Below are positions 42,784-50,965 of a DNA stretch of 64,000 nt, piece after piece. Position 1 is the first letter of the stretch. Each line of letters opens with the position of its first letter. Source of the DNA: Mesorhizobium loti (GTDB taxonomy: Bacteria > Pseudomonadota > Alphaproteobacteria > Rhizobiales > Rhizobiaceae); NCBI RefSeq assembly GCF_003148495.1, contig NZ_QGGH01000001.1, forward strand, positions 1,508,347 to 1,572,346. Reading direction: 5' to 3'. The translations under genes were made by a program, and so were the position numbers. The notes under the pieces are model-generated. The model was not told the DNA's origin, did no database searches, and worked only from the letters and a program-made list of their open reading frames with translations.

Positions 42784-42809
42784 GGGCCATCGCCTGGTGG
42801 CGATGGCCC
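42784..42809 (-). terminator. Hairpin downstream of the ester-cyclase-like gene
   Basis: GGGCCATCGCC (42784-42794) pairs perfectly with GGCGATGGCCC (42799-42809), loop TGGT. It lies 20 bases after the stop of the leftward SnoaL-like gene. On the minus strand it is followed by TCCCTCTCTC rather than pure T. The rest of the 42535-42829 gap is A/T-rich and shows no gene. Confidence 0.65.
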
Positions 42810-42829
42810 CTTTCCATCATGCGGCTCGA

Positions 42830-43279
42830 TCAGGCGGCTTTGATCAGGCCGAGCTGGGTGAGGGCGGCGACGCCGTCATCGAGCCCGATCTCCTCGACGA
42901 TCCTGCCGTTGACCACCTTCAGCACAGTGGTGCCGGTAAAGCGCATGGCGCGGCCGGTGGCAGCCGGCAGCGAGCCGGCGAGGAAATCGCCGAAGGCGGG
43001 GCCGGTATGCGTGCCGCCGCCCTCCCACTGGCCGACGACATAGTCGCCCTCGGCAATCAGGTCGGCCGTAGCCCAGAAGTTGAGGTCCGGGAAGGCGTTG
43101 CGGAAGTCGGTCATGAAGGCCTTGATGTCGTCGCGGCCGCGGCGCGGCTCGTGCAGCGAGTATTTCAGCAGCATGTCGGGTGCTGCGATGTCGTCGACGA
43201 CGGACAGATCGCAGGTTTCACCCCAGAAGTCGGTGAACCATCTAACGACGACGGCCTTGTTGTCTTCTTGCTTGGTCAT
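42830..43279 (-). CDS. SnoaL-like ester cyclase/NTF2-fold protein
   Basis: A 149-residue protein with the SnoaL pattern: VVVRWFTDFWGETCDL, DIKAFMTDFRNAFPDLNF, GDYVVGQWEGGGTHTG and RFTGTTVLKVVNGRIVEEIG. The family covers polyketide cyclases and many small enzymes of unknown role. The ATG at 43279 has a GAGGACC upstream. It is not linked to polyketide genes here. Confidence 0.85.
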   Translation of the reverse strand: MTKQEDNKAVVVRWFTDFWGETCDLSVVDDIAAPDMLLKYSLHEPRRGRDDIKAFMTDFRNAFPDLNFWATADLIAEGDYVVGQWEGGGTHTGPAFGDFLAGSLPAATGRAMRFTGTTVLKVVNGRIVEEIGLDDGVAALTQLGLIKAA

Positions 43280-43510
43280 TGGGAGGTCCTCTTGTGTTTG
43301 CACGGAGAGATCACCGGATTGGCCGATGACCTGGAGCAAGCAGTAGGACGATCAGGCGGGTGCAAAACTCCGGTTCTTGCCGGCCAATCGAAAGGCGACA
43401 GGACCTAGGCTATCCGACTCGCGCCGGAAGCGAGCGGTGAACACCGTGACCAAGCATCGGTTCAAGTGCCGCTCAGCATTTTGCAACACTCTGCCTACAG
43501 AAAGCTGTCG

Positions 43511-43810
43511 ATGAAAACGGCGCTCGCCCTCCTGTTGCTTTTGCCTGCCCCGGCCGTTGCCGGGCAGTGCTACATGAGTGAAAATCATCCGGGCTGGAAG
43601 GTCATAGTCGATGACGGGCCGGGCTTGCCGCATGAAATGAGCTGGTCGCGAAGCGATGGCTTCAACCAACGGCTTCGCTACGAGAGCGCCCCTCCGGGCG
43701 AGGCGCCGCGTTTCGTCATCGGCAGTACCGACGACGAAAGATTCAGCATCGGTTTTGTCGGAGAGCCCATGGTACTTGATGGTGAACTCTACAGGCCGGG
43801 CTGCCCATAA
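43511..43810 (+). CDS. Small exported protein of unknown function
   Basis: A 99-residue protein with a clear signal peptide (MKTALALLLLLPAPAVAG) and one Cys near the cleavage site and one at the end (RPGCP), perhaps a disulfide. The mature part is beta-rich (WKVIVDDGPGLPHEM, RFSIGFVGEPMVL). The Shine-Dalgarno is weak. Not assigned to a family. Confidence 0.62.
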   Translation: MKTALALLLLLPAPAVAGQCYMSENHPGWKVIVDDGPGLPHEMSWSRSDGFNQRLRYESAPPGEAPRFVIGSTDDERFSIGFVGEPMVLDGELYRPGCP

Positions 43811-43916
43811 TCTGGCAATGCCGGGTCGCCACTCTCGGCCGGCCTTCCAACGGTAACTGTTTCTTCTCTGGTTTTACTGCAGATTGCCGCGTGGCGGGGA
43901 ATGAGCGAAACAGACG

Positions 43917-46013
43917 ATGGCGCGTCAGGACAAGAAAAATCGCAATGGAACGTTCTGGGCGAAGGCCCTGGAACGCGCCCATCTTGGCGTCTGGGATTGG
44001 GATCTTGCGACCGGCGACTGCTTCTATTCCGCGACCTGGGCGCGGATGCTGGGCTATGATGAAGGCGAACTTGCCAACGCCAGCGACCTGTGGCTGCAGC
44101 TGACCCATCCCGATGATCGCGAGCGGGCGCTGGCCAGCGGCGACCGCCACATTGCCGGACGGACGGATGCCATCGAGACCGAGCTCAGGCTGAAGCACAA
44201 GCAGGGCCACTGGGTGTGGGTGCTCGATCGCGGCGGCATCGTCGAGCGTGACGCTTCCGGAAAGCCGCTCAGGCTGATGGGCGTGCAGACCGACATCACC
44301 AAGCAGAAGGCCGCCGAAGCCGAGCTCGAGCAGGTCAATGTGCGCTTCCGGCTGGCACTCGCCGCCAGCGGCACCGGCATCTGGCACTACGACATCGCCA
44401 CCAACAAGAGCTATTGGGACTCCCGCACCAGAGACATATTCGGCCTCGTCGCCGATACCGACGAGGTAACCGCCGACCTATGGCATACTTTCCTGCACCC
44501 CGACGACAGGGAAGTCACCGAGCAGGCGCATTTGCCGACACCCGGCTCGGACCGAGTTACCGCTTCGCAATACCGCATCATCAAGCGCGACGGCGAGATA
44601 CGCCATGTCGAATCTCTGGTGCGCTTTATCGCCATTGCCGGTGCGGCTGGCCAGGTTCTTGGCACGGTGCGCGACATCACCGAGGAAAAACTGCGTGAGC
44701 AGGAGCTAGCCTATGCCGCCCGTCACGATGCGCTGACCGGCCTGTACAATCGCTCCGCCTTCGATCGGCTGCTCGCTGACCATATCGCGGCGGGTGCGCC
44801 GCTGGCTGTGTTCTATGTCGATCTTGATTACTTCAAGGCGCTCAACGATTTTGCCGGCCACGCTGCCGGCGACCTGGCGCTGAAGAGCGTTGCCGCCGGC
44901 ATCCGCGCCTGCCTGCCGCCGGCAGCACACGCGGCGCGGCTGGGTGGCGACGAATTCGCGCTGCTGGTGCCGCATTGCGATGCCGCACAGGCCGAGAGGA
45001 TCGCCGCTGCGGTGCTTGGCGCGGTGCGCGAGGCCGATCTCGGCGCGGCCGCGTCGACGCGCAAGCTGGCGGCTTCGATCGGCATCGCCTTCGTTGATGA
45101 CGCCAACACGACGGTGGCCGACGCGCTGGCCTGCGCCGACGACGCCTGCTACGCAGCCAAGGCCGCCGGGCGCAACCGCTTTGCCATCTTCTCCACCGAG
45201 ACGGCATCGGGTTCCGGCGGGCTGAACGCGGCGCGTGTCGCCGCCGACACCGTCGATGCCATGGAAGACGGGCGGCTGAAACTGTTCGGCCAGGAAATCC
45301 ATCTGCTGGGCCGGCCCTGGCAGGAAAGCCGCCATGTCGAAGTGCTGGCTAGGCTCGTCGCACGCAACGGCCGGCTGGTGCCGCCTGGCGAGTTCATTCC
45401 GGTGGCCGAGCGCTTTGGTATCGCGTCGCGGCTCGACCGCTGGATCATCCGCACCGCGCTGTCGCGGCATGGTGCTGCCTTGCGCTCGGGTGCATTGACA
45501 CTCGGCTTCAACCTGTCGGCGCAGACGCTGAGCGATCCGCAGCTGTGGGACTTCGTCGACAGTGTCATCGAAGAGACCGGGGCGCCGCATTCGGGCATCG
45601 GCTTCGAGATCACCGAAACCGCCGCGGTCACCAATTTCGACGCCGCCGAACAATTCGTGCGCAAGGCGCGCGAGCGGCACTGCCGGGTCAGCCTCGACGA
45701 TTTCGGCGCCGGCATGAGCTCGTTCGAGTATCTCAGGCGCTTTCCTGTCGACACGATCAAGATCGACGGTTCCTTCATCGAGCACATCACGCAAAGCCGC
45801 TTCGACCGCGAGATCGTGCTGGCCATCACCAGCATCGCCCGCAGCCTCGGCTGCGACGTGGTCGGCGAGAAGATCGAACGGCAGGACACGCTGGCGATGT
45901 TGAGCGACATGGGCGTCGCCTTCGGCCAGGGGTTTTTGCTGCACCGGCCGGAGCCGCTGGAGCAAATTGTCGTGCGCGCGGCAGGGGCAGAGACGGCCCG
46001 TAAGGCATCGTGA
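43917..46013 (+). CDS. PAS-PAS-GGDEF-EAL protein (cyclic-di-GMP turnover)
   Basis: A 698-residue cytoplasmic protein: two PAS/PAC domains (about 20-135 and 145-265, each ending in a TDITKQK or RDITEEK motif), GGDEF with intact GGDEF at 343-347, and an EAL domain. The EAL signature reads Glu475-Val-Leu477, keeping the metal-binding Glu; ITETAA, DDFGAG and IKIDGSF are present. It may make and/or break cyclic-di-GMP under PAS control. No TM segment is seen. Confidence 0.93.
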   Translation: MARQDKKNRNGTFWAKALERAHLGVWDWDLATGDCFYSATWARMLGYDEGELANASDLWLQLTHPDDRERALASGDRHIAGRTDAIETELRLKHKQGHWVWVLDRGGIVERDASGKPLRLMGVQTDITKQKAAEAELEQVNVRFRLALAASGTGIWHYDIATNKSYWDSRTRDIFGLVADTDEVTADLWHTFLHPDDREVTEQAHLPTPGSDRVTASQYRIIKRDGEIRHVESLVRFIAIAGAAGQVLGTVRDITEEKLREQELAYAARHDALTGLYNRSAFDRLLADHIAAGAPLAVFYVDLDYFKALNDFAGHAAGDLALKSVAAGIRACLPPAAHAARLGGDEFALLVPHCDAAQAERIAAAVLGAVREADLGAAASTRKLAASIGIAFVDDANTTVADALACADDACYAAKAAGRNRFAIFSTETASGSGGLNAARVAADTVDAMEDGRLKLFGQEIHLLGRPWQESRHVEVLARLVARNGRLVPPGEFIPVAERFGIASRLDRWIIRTALSRHGAALRSGALTLGFNLSAQTLSDPQLWDFVDSVIEETGAPHSGIGFEITETAAVTNFDAAEQFVRKARERHCRVSLDDFGAGMSSFEYLRRFPVDTIKIDGSFIEHITQSRFDREIVLAITSIARSLGCDVVGEKIERQDTLAMLSDMGVAFGQGFLLHRPEPLEQIVVRAAGAETARKAS

Positions 46014-46024
46014 TCCCGGATGTA

Positions 46025-46066
46025 TCGAGATTCAGGCCGGGCCGGTTGGCCTGACCTGAATCTCGA
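46025..46066. terminator. Hairpin between convergent genes
   Basis: TCGAGATTCAGG (46025-46036) pairs perfectly with CCTGAATCTCGA (46055-46066) across an 18-base loop that itself holds GGCC repeats. It lies between the convergent PAS-GGDEF-EAL gene and a small minus-strand gene, so it may end both transcripts. Confidence 0.6.
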
Positions 46067-46072
46067 CATGTT

Positions 46073-46279
46073 CTATCCGGTTCGCCGCGCCGTTGATTGC
46101 GGAAACTCCAGCACTCCAGAATCGGATGGCCTGTGCTGCGCTTCCGCCACTGTTTCGATCAACAGATCGAGGGCGTCACAGGCCGTGCGGCTCGTCTCGT
46201 CATTGCCTTGCAGATAGTGATAGGCGCGTTCGAGGTGGATGCGGGCGGCTGAAAAATCGCTGGTCAATGGTCTCTCCAT
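46073..46279 (-). CDS. Small conserved-looking protein of unknown function
   Basis: A 68-residue helical protein (SAARIHLERAYHYLQGND, TACDALDLLIETVAEA) with GGGTGGGA ahead of the ATG. Its amphipathic helices and lack of low-complexity bias suggest a real gene. It faces the GGDEF-EAL gene. No family assigned. Confidence 0.6.
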   Translation of the reverse strand: MERPLTSDFSAARIHLERAYHYLQGNDETSRTACDALDLLIETVAEAQHRPSDSGVLEFPQSTARRTG

Positions 46280-46464
46280 TATCCCACCCTAAAATACCTT
46301 GCCGGAGGCGAGGGAACGCCGGGTAAATATCCACAGGCGGCTTTTATTCAAATGCCACGGAAGGAAGGCAAGGCAGTGATGCGCTGTCAGGAAAGACGCG
46401 GCCCAACTCTTTGCCATGCCGTGCCGCGCGGCTAGACTGTGCCTCCCTGTCGGAGGTGAGACCG

Positions 46465-47190
46465 ATGATCGTCCAGGCCTGCATCAATGGCGCACGTTCG
46501 CGCGATTTTCATCCCCAGTTGCCGCTGACTGCAGAGGCGATGGCGAGCGACGCGGCCGCCTGCGTCGCCGCCGGCGCGGCCGAACTGCATATCCACCCGC
46601 GCGGTGCCGACGGGCGCGAAAGCCTGGCGGCCGTCGATGCGATGGTGCTGGCGGTGCGCCGGGCCTGCCCGGGCACGCTTGTCGGCGTGTCGACCGGCGC
46701 CTGGATCGAGAGCGATGTCGAGCGGACCCGCGCGGCGATCGCAGCCTGGCGGGAGCTGCCCGACTACGCCTCTGTCAACCTGTCGGAGGCCGACGCGCCT
46801 CACGTGATGGAGCTGTTGCGGCAGTGTGGTGTCGGCATCGAGGCGGGGCTTGCCACCGTCGCCGACGCCGGGCGCTTCGTGGCGCTTCCCGGCCACGACC
46901 AAGTGCTGCGCATCCTGATCGAGATCGACATCCCAGACCTGTCGGCGGCACTCGACGAGGCGCATGGCATCGCCGCCGTGCTGGAGCGCGCTGGGGTGCG
47001 GCGGCCGATCCTGCTGCATGGCGTCGACGCCACCGTCTGGCCCTTCGTGAAGCTTGCACATCAAAAGCGCTGGTCGACGCGGGTCGGGCTGGAAGACGGC
47101 AAGACGCTCGCCGACGGAACGGTGGCGAAGGACAATGCGGAAATCGTCGCGGCGGCTGCTGCGATTTTTCGATCCACGCCGGCAGACTGA
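46465..47190 (+). CDS. BKACE-like protein (DUF849, beta-keto acid cleavage family)
   Basis: A 241-residue TIM-barrel protein. His42, His44 and Arg46 in ELHIHPRG match the zinc site of beta-keto acid cleavage enzymes, with LVGVSTGAW and ILLHGVDATVWPFV further on. The family condenses a beta-keto acid with acetyl-CoA to give acetoacetate and a CoA ester. It is shorter than typical members (about 270-310). CGGAGG precedes the ATG at 46465. It is convergent with the CoA ligase. Confidence 0.85.
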   Translation: MIVQACINGARSRDFHPQLPLTAEAMASDAAACVAAGAAELHIHPRGADGRESLAAVDAMVLAVRRACPGTLVGVSTGAWIESDVERTRAAIAAWRELPDYASVNLSEADAPHVMELLRQCGVGIEAGLATVADAGRFVALPGHDQVLRILIEIDIPDLSAALDEAHGIAAVLERAGVRRPILLHGVDATVWPFVKLAHQKRWSTRVGLEDGKTLADGTVAKDNAEIVAAAAAIFRSTPAD

Positions 47191-47203
47191 TCGGCGGTCT
47201 GTC

Positions 47204-48718
47204 TCAAGCCTTCCCGTCTGCCGGTGCCATCCGTGCGCGCAAAATGTGTTTCTGGATCTTGCCGGACGCGGTGCGCGGCAGCGCCTGCGCGATCAAAAAT
47301 TCCTTCGGCACCTTGTAGCGGGCGATACGGGCGCCGCAATGGCTTGCCAGACCGGCCGGATCGAGAACGCGACCGGGCTTCGGCACGACAAAGGCGCGTC
47401 CGACTTCGCCCCAGCGCTCGTCGGCGACGCCGATCACGGCTGCCTCGGCGATGTCGGGATGATCGAGCAGCGCCATCTCGATTTCTGAGGGATAGACGTT
47501 CTCGCCGCCGGAGATGAACATGTCCTTGCGGCGGTCGACAAGGGTGACGAAACCTTCCTCATCCTGCCTGGCGATGTCGCCGGTGCGGAACCAGCCATCG
47601 GCGGTGAAGGCCCGCGCGGTCTCTTCCGGCCGGTTCCAGTAGCCAGGTGTGATGCTGGGGCCGGACAGCCATATCTCGCCTAGTTCCCCGGTAGCGACAT
47701 CGCGGCCAGCGTCGTCGACGATGCGCAGCCCGATGGTCGGCGCCGCAAGGCCCGCCGAGCCTGCCTTGCTGGCGATGCGGTCGGCCTCGATGGGCATGCC
47801 GAGCACGGTGCCGGCTTCGGTCATGCCGAAGCCGTCGACCATGCGCACACCCTGTGCCAGCCACCAGTGGATGTTTGCGGCCGGATTGGGCGCGCCGCCA
47901 GTGAAGATGGCGGTCAGCGCGGTCCAATTCGAAGGCGCAAAATCTGGATGGTCGCGCAGCATCCTGGCCATCTGCGGTACGCAGAAATAATGGGTGACCC
48001 CGAGCGCGGGATCAGCCAGGCGACGATTGGTGACGCCGGCGTCGAAGCCGGGCGAGATCAGCACCGTGCCGCCTTGCAACAGCGGCGGACGCAAGCTGGT
48101 GATGAGGCCGATGACATGGAACATCGGCGCGTCGCAGAGGAAGACGCTGGCGTTGCCAACGCGTCCCAGTACGCCGAAATTGACCGCAGTGGCCAACGCA
48201 TTGCGTTCGGTGACGATGACCCCTTTCGGCCGGCCTGATGTGCCCGAAGTGTAGAGGATGATCGAAGGCGCATCGCTGGCCGGCAAGGACCGGCGCGGTG
48301 CCGGAACCTGTGCCTCGACTGCCGCCGTGAAGGCCGCGACTTCGATTGACATGCAGCCCTTGGGCGGCGCCATTTCAAGGGCGGTGTCATGCAACAGCAG
48401 CACCGGATCGCAATCGGCCAGGATCGCCTGCTTCTCGGCACTGGCGAGCCGCCAGTTGAGCGGCACGAAAATGGCGCCGAGCCGCATCGCTGCCTGCTGC
48501 AGGACAGCCAAGTCTGCGCTGTTGCGGGCAAGCGTGGCGATGCGCTGCCCCGGCTCGATGCCATGGCCGGTTTCAAGCACGCCGACAGCGCGCTGGATGG
48601 CCTCGTCGAGCGCGGCATAGGTCCAGCGGCGACCGGATGCCAGGTCGACACAAGCGATACGATCCGGCTGCGTCCTGGCGTGCAGGGCCACGGGATCCGA
48701 TGTCGTCCAGGCCGGCAT
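47204..48718 (-). CDS. fcs: Acyl-CoA synthetase, likely feruloyl/4-coumaroyl-CoA ligase
   Basis: A 504-residue AMP-forming ligase with the P-loop YTSGTSGRPKG at 156-166, FGMTEAGTV, the DGWFRTGDIARQDEEGF motif and the catalytic Lys in TASGKIQK. It follows a hydroxycinnamoyl-CoA hydratase/lyase gene by 38 bases on the same strand, so hydroxycinnamates are the likely substrates. The symbol rests on this context; sequence alone only gives the ligase family. Confidence 0.85.
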   Translation of the reverse strand: MPAWTTSDPVALHARTQPDRIACVDLASGRRWTYAALDEAIQRAVGVLETGHGIEPGQRIATLARNSADLAVLQQAAMRLGAIFVPLNWRLASAEKQAILADCDPVLLLHDTALEMAPPKGCMSIEVAAFTAAVEAQVPAPRRSLPASDAPSIILYTSGTSGRPKGVIVTERNALATAVNFGVLGRVGNASVFLCDAPMFHVIGLITSLRPPLLQGGTVLISPGFDAGVTNRRLADPALGVTHYFCVPQMARMLRDHPDFAPSNWTALTAIFTGGAPNPAANIHWWLAQGVRMVDGFGMTEAGTVLGMPIEADRIASKAGSAGLAAPTIGLRIVDDAGRDVATGELGEIWLSGPSITPGYWNRPEETARAFTADGWFRTGDIARQDEEGFVTLVDRRKDMFISGGENVYPSEIEMALLDHPDIAEAAVIGVADERWGEVGRAFVVPKPGRVLDPAGLASHCGARIARYKVPKEFLIAQALPRTASGKIQKHILRARMAPADGKA

Positions 48719-48756
48719 CTGCAGCTCCTCCCCAGGATTGCCTTATGCTTGCACGG

Positions 48757-49572
48757 TCACCTTGCCTTGTCGTAGGCGGCAAGGCCGGGCTTGTAGCTCT
48801 TCTCGTCGATAAACTGGCGGATGCCTTCCTTGCGGCCGTCATTGTCGTAGGAATTGGCGGCCTCCTGCGCCCGCACCAGATAATCCTCGGCATTGTCATA
48901 GGTCATCTCGGCGACGCGGCGGATGGCGTCCTTGGTCGCCTTCAGGGCAATCGGGTTCTTCTTCAGCAGGATGGTCGCGACCTCGGTGACGCGCGCCTTC
49001 AGATCCGCCAGCGGCAGGCTTTCATTGACCAGCTTCCAGGCGGCGGCCTTCCGGCCGTCGATGAGCTCGCCGGTCAGCGCGTGGTACATGGCATCGCGTA
49101 TCGACAGGAGGTCGACCACCACCTTGGTGGCGCCGCCGCCGGGCAGGATGCCCCAGTTGATCTCGGACAGAGCGAACTGCGCCTCGTCGGCGGCGAAGGC
49201 GAGATCGCAAGCGAAGAGCGGGCCGTAGCCGCCGCCAAAACACCAGCCATTGACCATGGCAATGGTCGGCTTGCCGTACCAGCGCAAGCGCCGCCACCAG
49301 CCATACGCTTCCGACTGCGCCTTGCGGATGGCGCCGAGACCCTTGGCCTCGGTCTCGCGAAAGTACTCCTTGAGGTCCATGCCCGCCGACCAGGCGCTGC
49401 CTTCGCCGGACAACACCAGCACGCCGACATCGTCGCGGAACTCAAGCTCGTCGAGAACCTCCATCATGCGCCGGTTGAGCGCCGGGTTCATGCAATTGCG
49501 CTTGTCCGGCCGGTTGAAGCGCACCCAGGCAATGCCGTTCTCGACATCGAAGGCAACGGTCTCTTCGGTCAT
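48757..49572 (-). CDS. ech: p-Hydroxycinnamoyl-CoA hydratase/lyase
   Basis: A 271-residue crotonase that closely follows remembered Pseudomonas Ech: RPDKRNCMNP, SAGMDLKEYFRE, KPTIAMVNGWCFGGG, Glu137 in LSEINWGI (the catalytic Glu143 equivalent), a Tyr in NAEDYL and KPGLAAY at the end. The enzyme adds water to feruloyl- or coumaroyl-CoA and splits it to vanillin or 4-hydroxybenzaldehyde plus acetyl-CoA. It precedes the ligase and is divergent from a MarR regulator. Confidence 0.92.
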   Translation of the reverse strand: MTEETVAFDVENGIAWVRFNRPDKRNCMNPALNRRMMEVLDELEFRDDVGVLVLSGEGSAWSAGMDLKEYFRETEAKGLGAIRKAQSEAYGWWRRLRWYGKPTIAMVNGWCFGGGYGPLFACDLAFAADEAQFALSEINWGILPGGGATKVVVDLLSIRDAMYHALTGELIDGRKAAAWKLVNESLPLADLKARVTEVATILLKKNPIALKATKDAIRRVAEMTYDNAEDYLVRAQEAANSYDNDGRKEGIRQFIDEKSYKPGLAAYDKAR

Positions 49573-49603
49573 GGTCAGGTCCTCTCGTTCCGTCTGACAA
49601 ATT

Positions 49604-49643
49604 GCTATGTAGCATAGCTATCGTATTTGCTATGTCGCATAGT
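49604..49643. promoter_or_regulatory. Two palindromic operators between ech and the MarR gene
   Basis: GCTATGTAGCATAGC (49604-49618) and GCTATGTCGCATAGT (49629-49643) are near-identical palindromes with three-base centres, 25 bases apart. They lie in the divergent promoter region. A TTGACA at 49653-49658 follows. They are the likely sites for the MarR-type regulator, which would respond to a hydroxycinnamoyl-CoA. Confidence 0.85.
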
Positions 49644-49689
49644 CTTTTTTGCTTGACAAGAGGGGATGTTCGTGGCGATCGGTTGAAGC

Positions 49690-50142
49690 ATGGAAAAGAC
49701 CCGGCTCCGCACCAGTCCCGAAGACGCGCTCGACGCGCAGATCGGTTATAATCTGAGGCGCGCCTCAGCCTTGGCCTTGAATGATTTCGCCGTCGAGATG
49801 ACTGACGCGGCGCTGCGCCCGGTCACCTACGCCATGCTGGCGCTGATCGACGAGAAGCCCGGCATCCGCGCCGCGGAGCTGTGCCGCCTGCTCGGCATGA
49901 AGAGCGCCAACATGGCGCCGCTGCTCGCCGAACTGGAAGAACGCGGACTGGTCGAGCGCGACGATCATGCCGAAGACGGACGCGTGCAGGTGCTCGCCCT
50001 GACGCAGGCGGCCAGGGAGGCCATGCCGGGATGGCGGCAACAGGTTCGCCGGCACGAGGACCGGTTCCTCCACAGGCTGACAAAAAAGGAGCGGGCGACG
50101 CTGCTTCGGTTGCTGCGGCTGATCTGGACGGACGAAGACTGA
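49690..50142 (+). CDS. MarR family regulator of the hydroxycinnamate genes
   Basis: A 150-residue MarR protein with the winged HTH (IRAAELCRLLGMKSANMAPLLAELEERGLVERDDHAEDGR) and dimerisation helices at both ends. CouR and FerC-type MarR proteins control the same enzyme set in other bacteria and release DNA on binding the CoA thioester. The divergent layout and operators support this role here. Confidence 0.9.
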   Translation: MEKTRLRTSPEDALDAQIGYNLRRASALALNDFAVEMTDAALRPVTYAMLALIDEKPGIRAAELCRLLGMKSANMAPLLAELEERGLVERDDHAEDGRVQVLALTQAAREAMPGWRQQVRRHEDRFLHRLTKKERATLLRLLRLIWTDED

Positions 50143-50151
50143 GGGGGCGGC

Positions 50152-50835
50152 CTACTTGGTTTCCTCGTCGGGCGCCGAAAGTCGCAGCAGCAGGGCGAAG
50201 AGCGCAATCACCGGTGGAATGACGAAGCACCATACATTGGCGAAGGCAAAGCCAAGTGCAGCGGCGGCGCAGCCTACCGCGAACACGGCGACCGCCAGTG
50301 CCATGCGCCGCAGGCGGGCGATCAGGGCAGGGCGGGTCTCCGGAGCTACGCCGCCGATGAGATCACCAATGTCGAGCATGATCTGGGTGGTGGTGCCGGT
50401 CATCAGTGTCGATGGCGGTGCGGCCGCGAGATGGACACGGTGCACCGCATTCTGGATCGCCATCGCGGCGACCAGCGCCATGCCGGTGACAATCGCGGCC
50501 GCGCCGTCGCCACTGGCGAAGGGACCAAAGCGGATCGCCAGCGCAGCACCAATGACGAGCAGCGCCAGTTTGGCCGCCAGCAGGACCCCGAGCGCCGGCA
50601 GCCCCCGTCTGCGCAAGCGCTCACCGGCGAGCCGGGTCAGGATGACGACGACGCAGAAGACCGGCAATGCCAGCAGCTTTGCCAGAACACCCGAAATGCC
50701 GAGCACCAGCGAGGCGCCCAGCGTGACGAAATTTCCCGTCACATGCGCGGTGAACAGGCCTTGCAGCGCCAGGAACCCCGCCGTATCGACATAGCCGCCA
50801 TTGAGGCTCAGCAGTAGTGGCAGCGTGGGTTTCAT
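50152..50835 (-). CDS. DUF1275 (YoaK) family membrane protein
   Basis: A 227-residue membrane protein with about six TM segments and the family marks NGGYVDTAGFL, LFTAHVTGNFVTLG, MAIQNAVHRV and TLMTGTTTQIMLDIGD. The function is unknown. The ATG at 50835 has GGAGATG upstream. It is convergent with the MarR gene. Confidence 0.9.
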   Translation of the reverse strand: MKPTLPLLLSLNGGYVDTAGFLALQGLFTAHVTGNFVTLGASLVLGISGVLAKLLALPVFCVVVILTRLAGERLRRRGLPALGVLLAAKLALLVIGAALAIRFGPFASGDGAAAIVTGMALVAAMAIQNAVHRVHLAAAPPSTLMTGTTTQIMLDIGDLIGGVAPETRPALIARLRRMALAVAVFAVGCAAAALGFAFANVWCFVIPPVIALFALLLRLSAPDEETK

Positions 50836-50965
50836 GGCGGCATCTCCAGTGACGGGCCTGGGATACCGTCTCATATCTCGGCGAGCCGTTCCATCATCTC
50901 GCCGCGAGTTGATCGTCTGTCGCGGGGTAGCGCATCATGCGACGGCCCGCGGCGCAGAACACCCT

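Noticed and set aside
44706..45965. Minus-strand open frame of 419 codons inside the PAS-GGDEF-EAL gene
   Set aside because: It is the antisense shadow of a GC-rich gene with motifs intact on the plus strand; no Shine-Dalgarno or family pattern.
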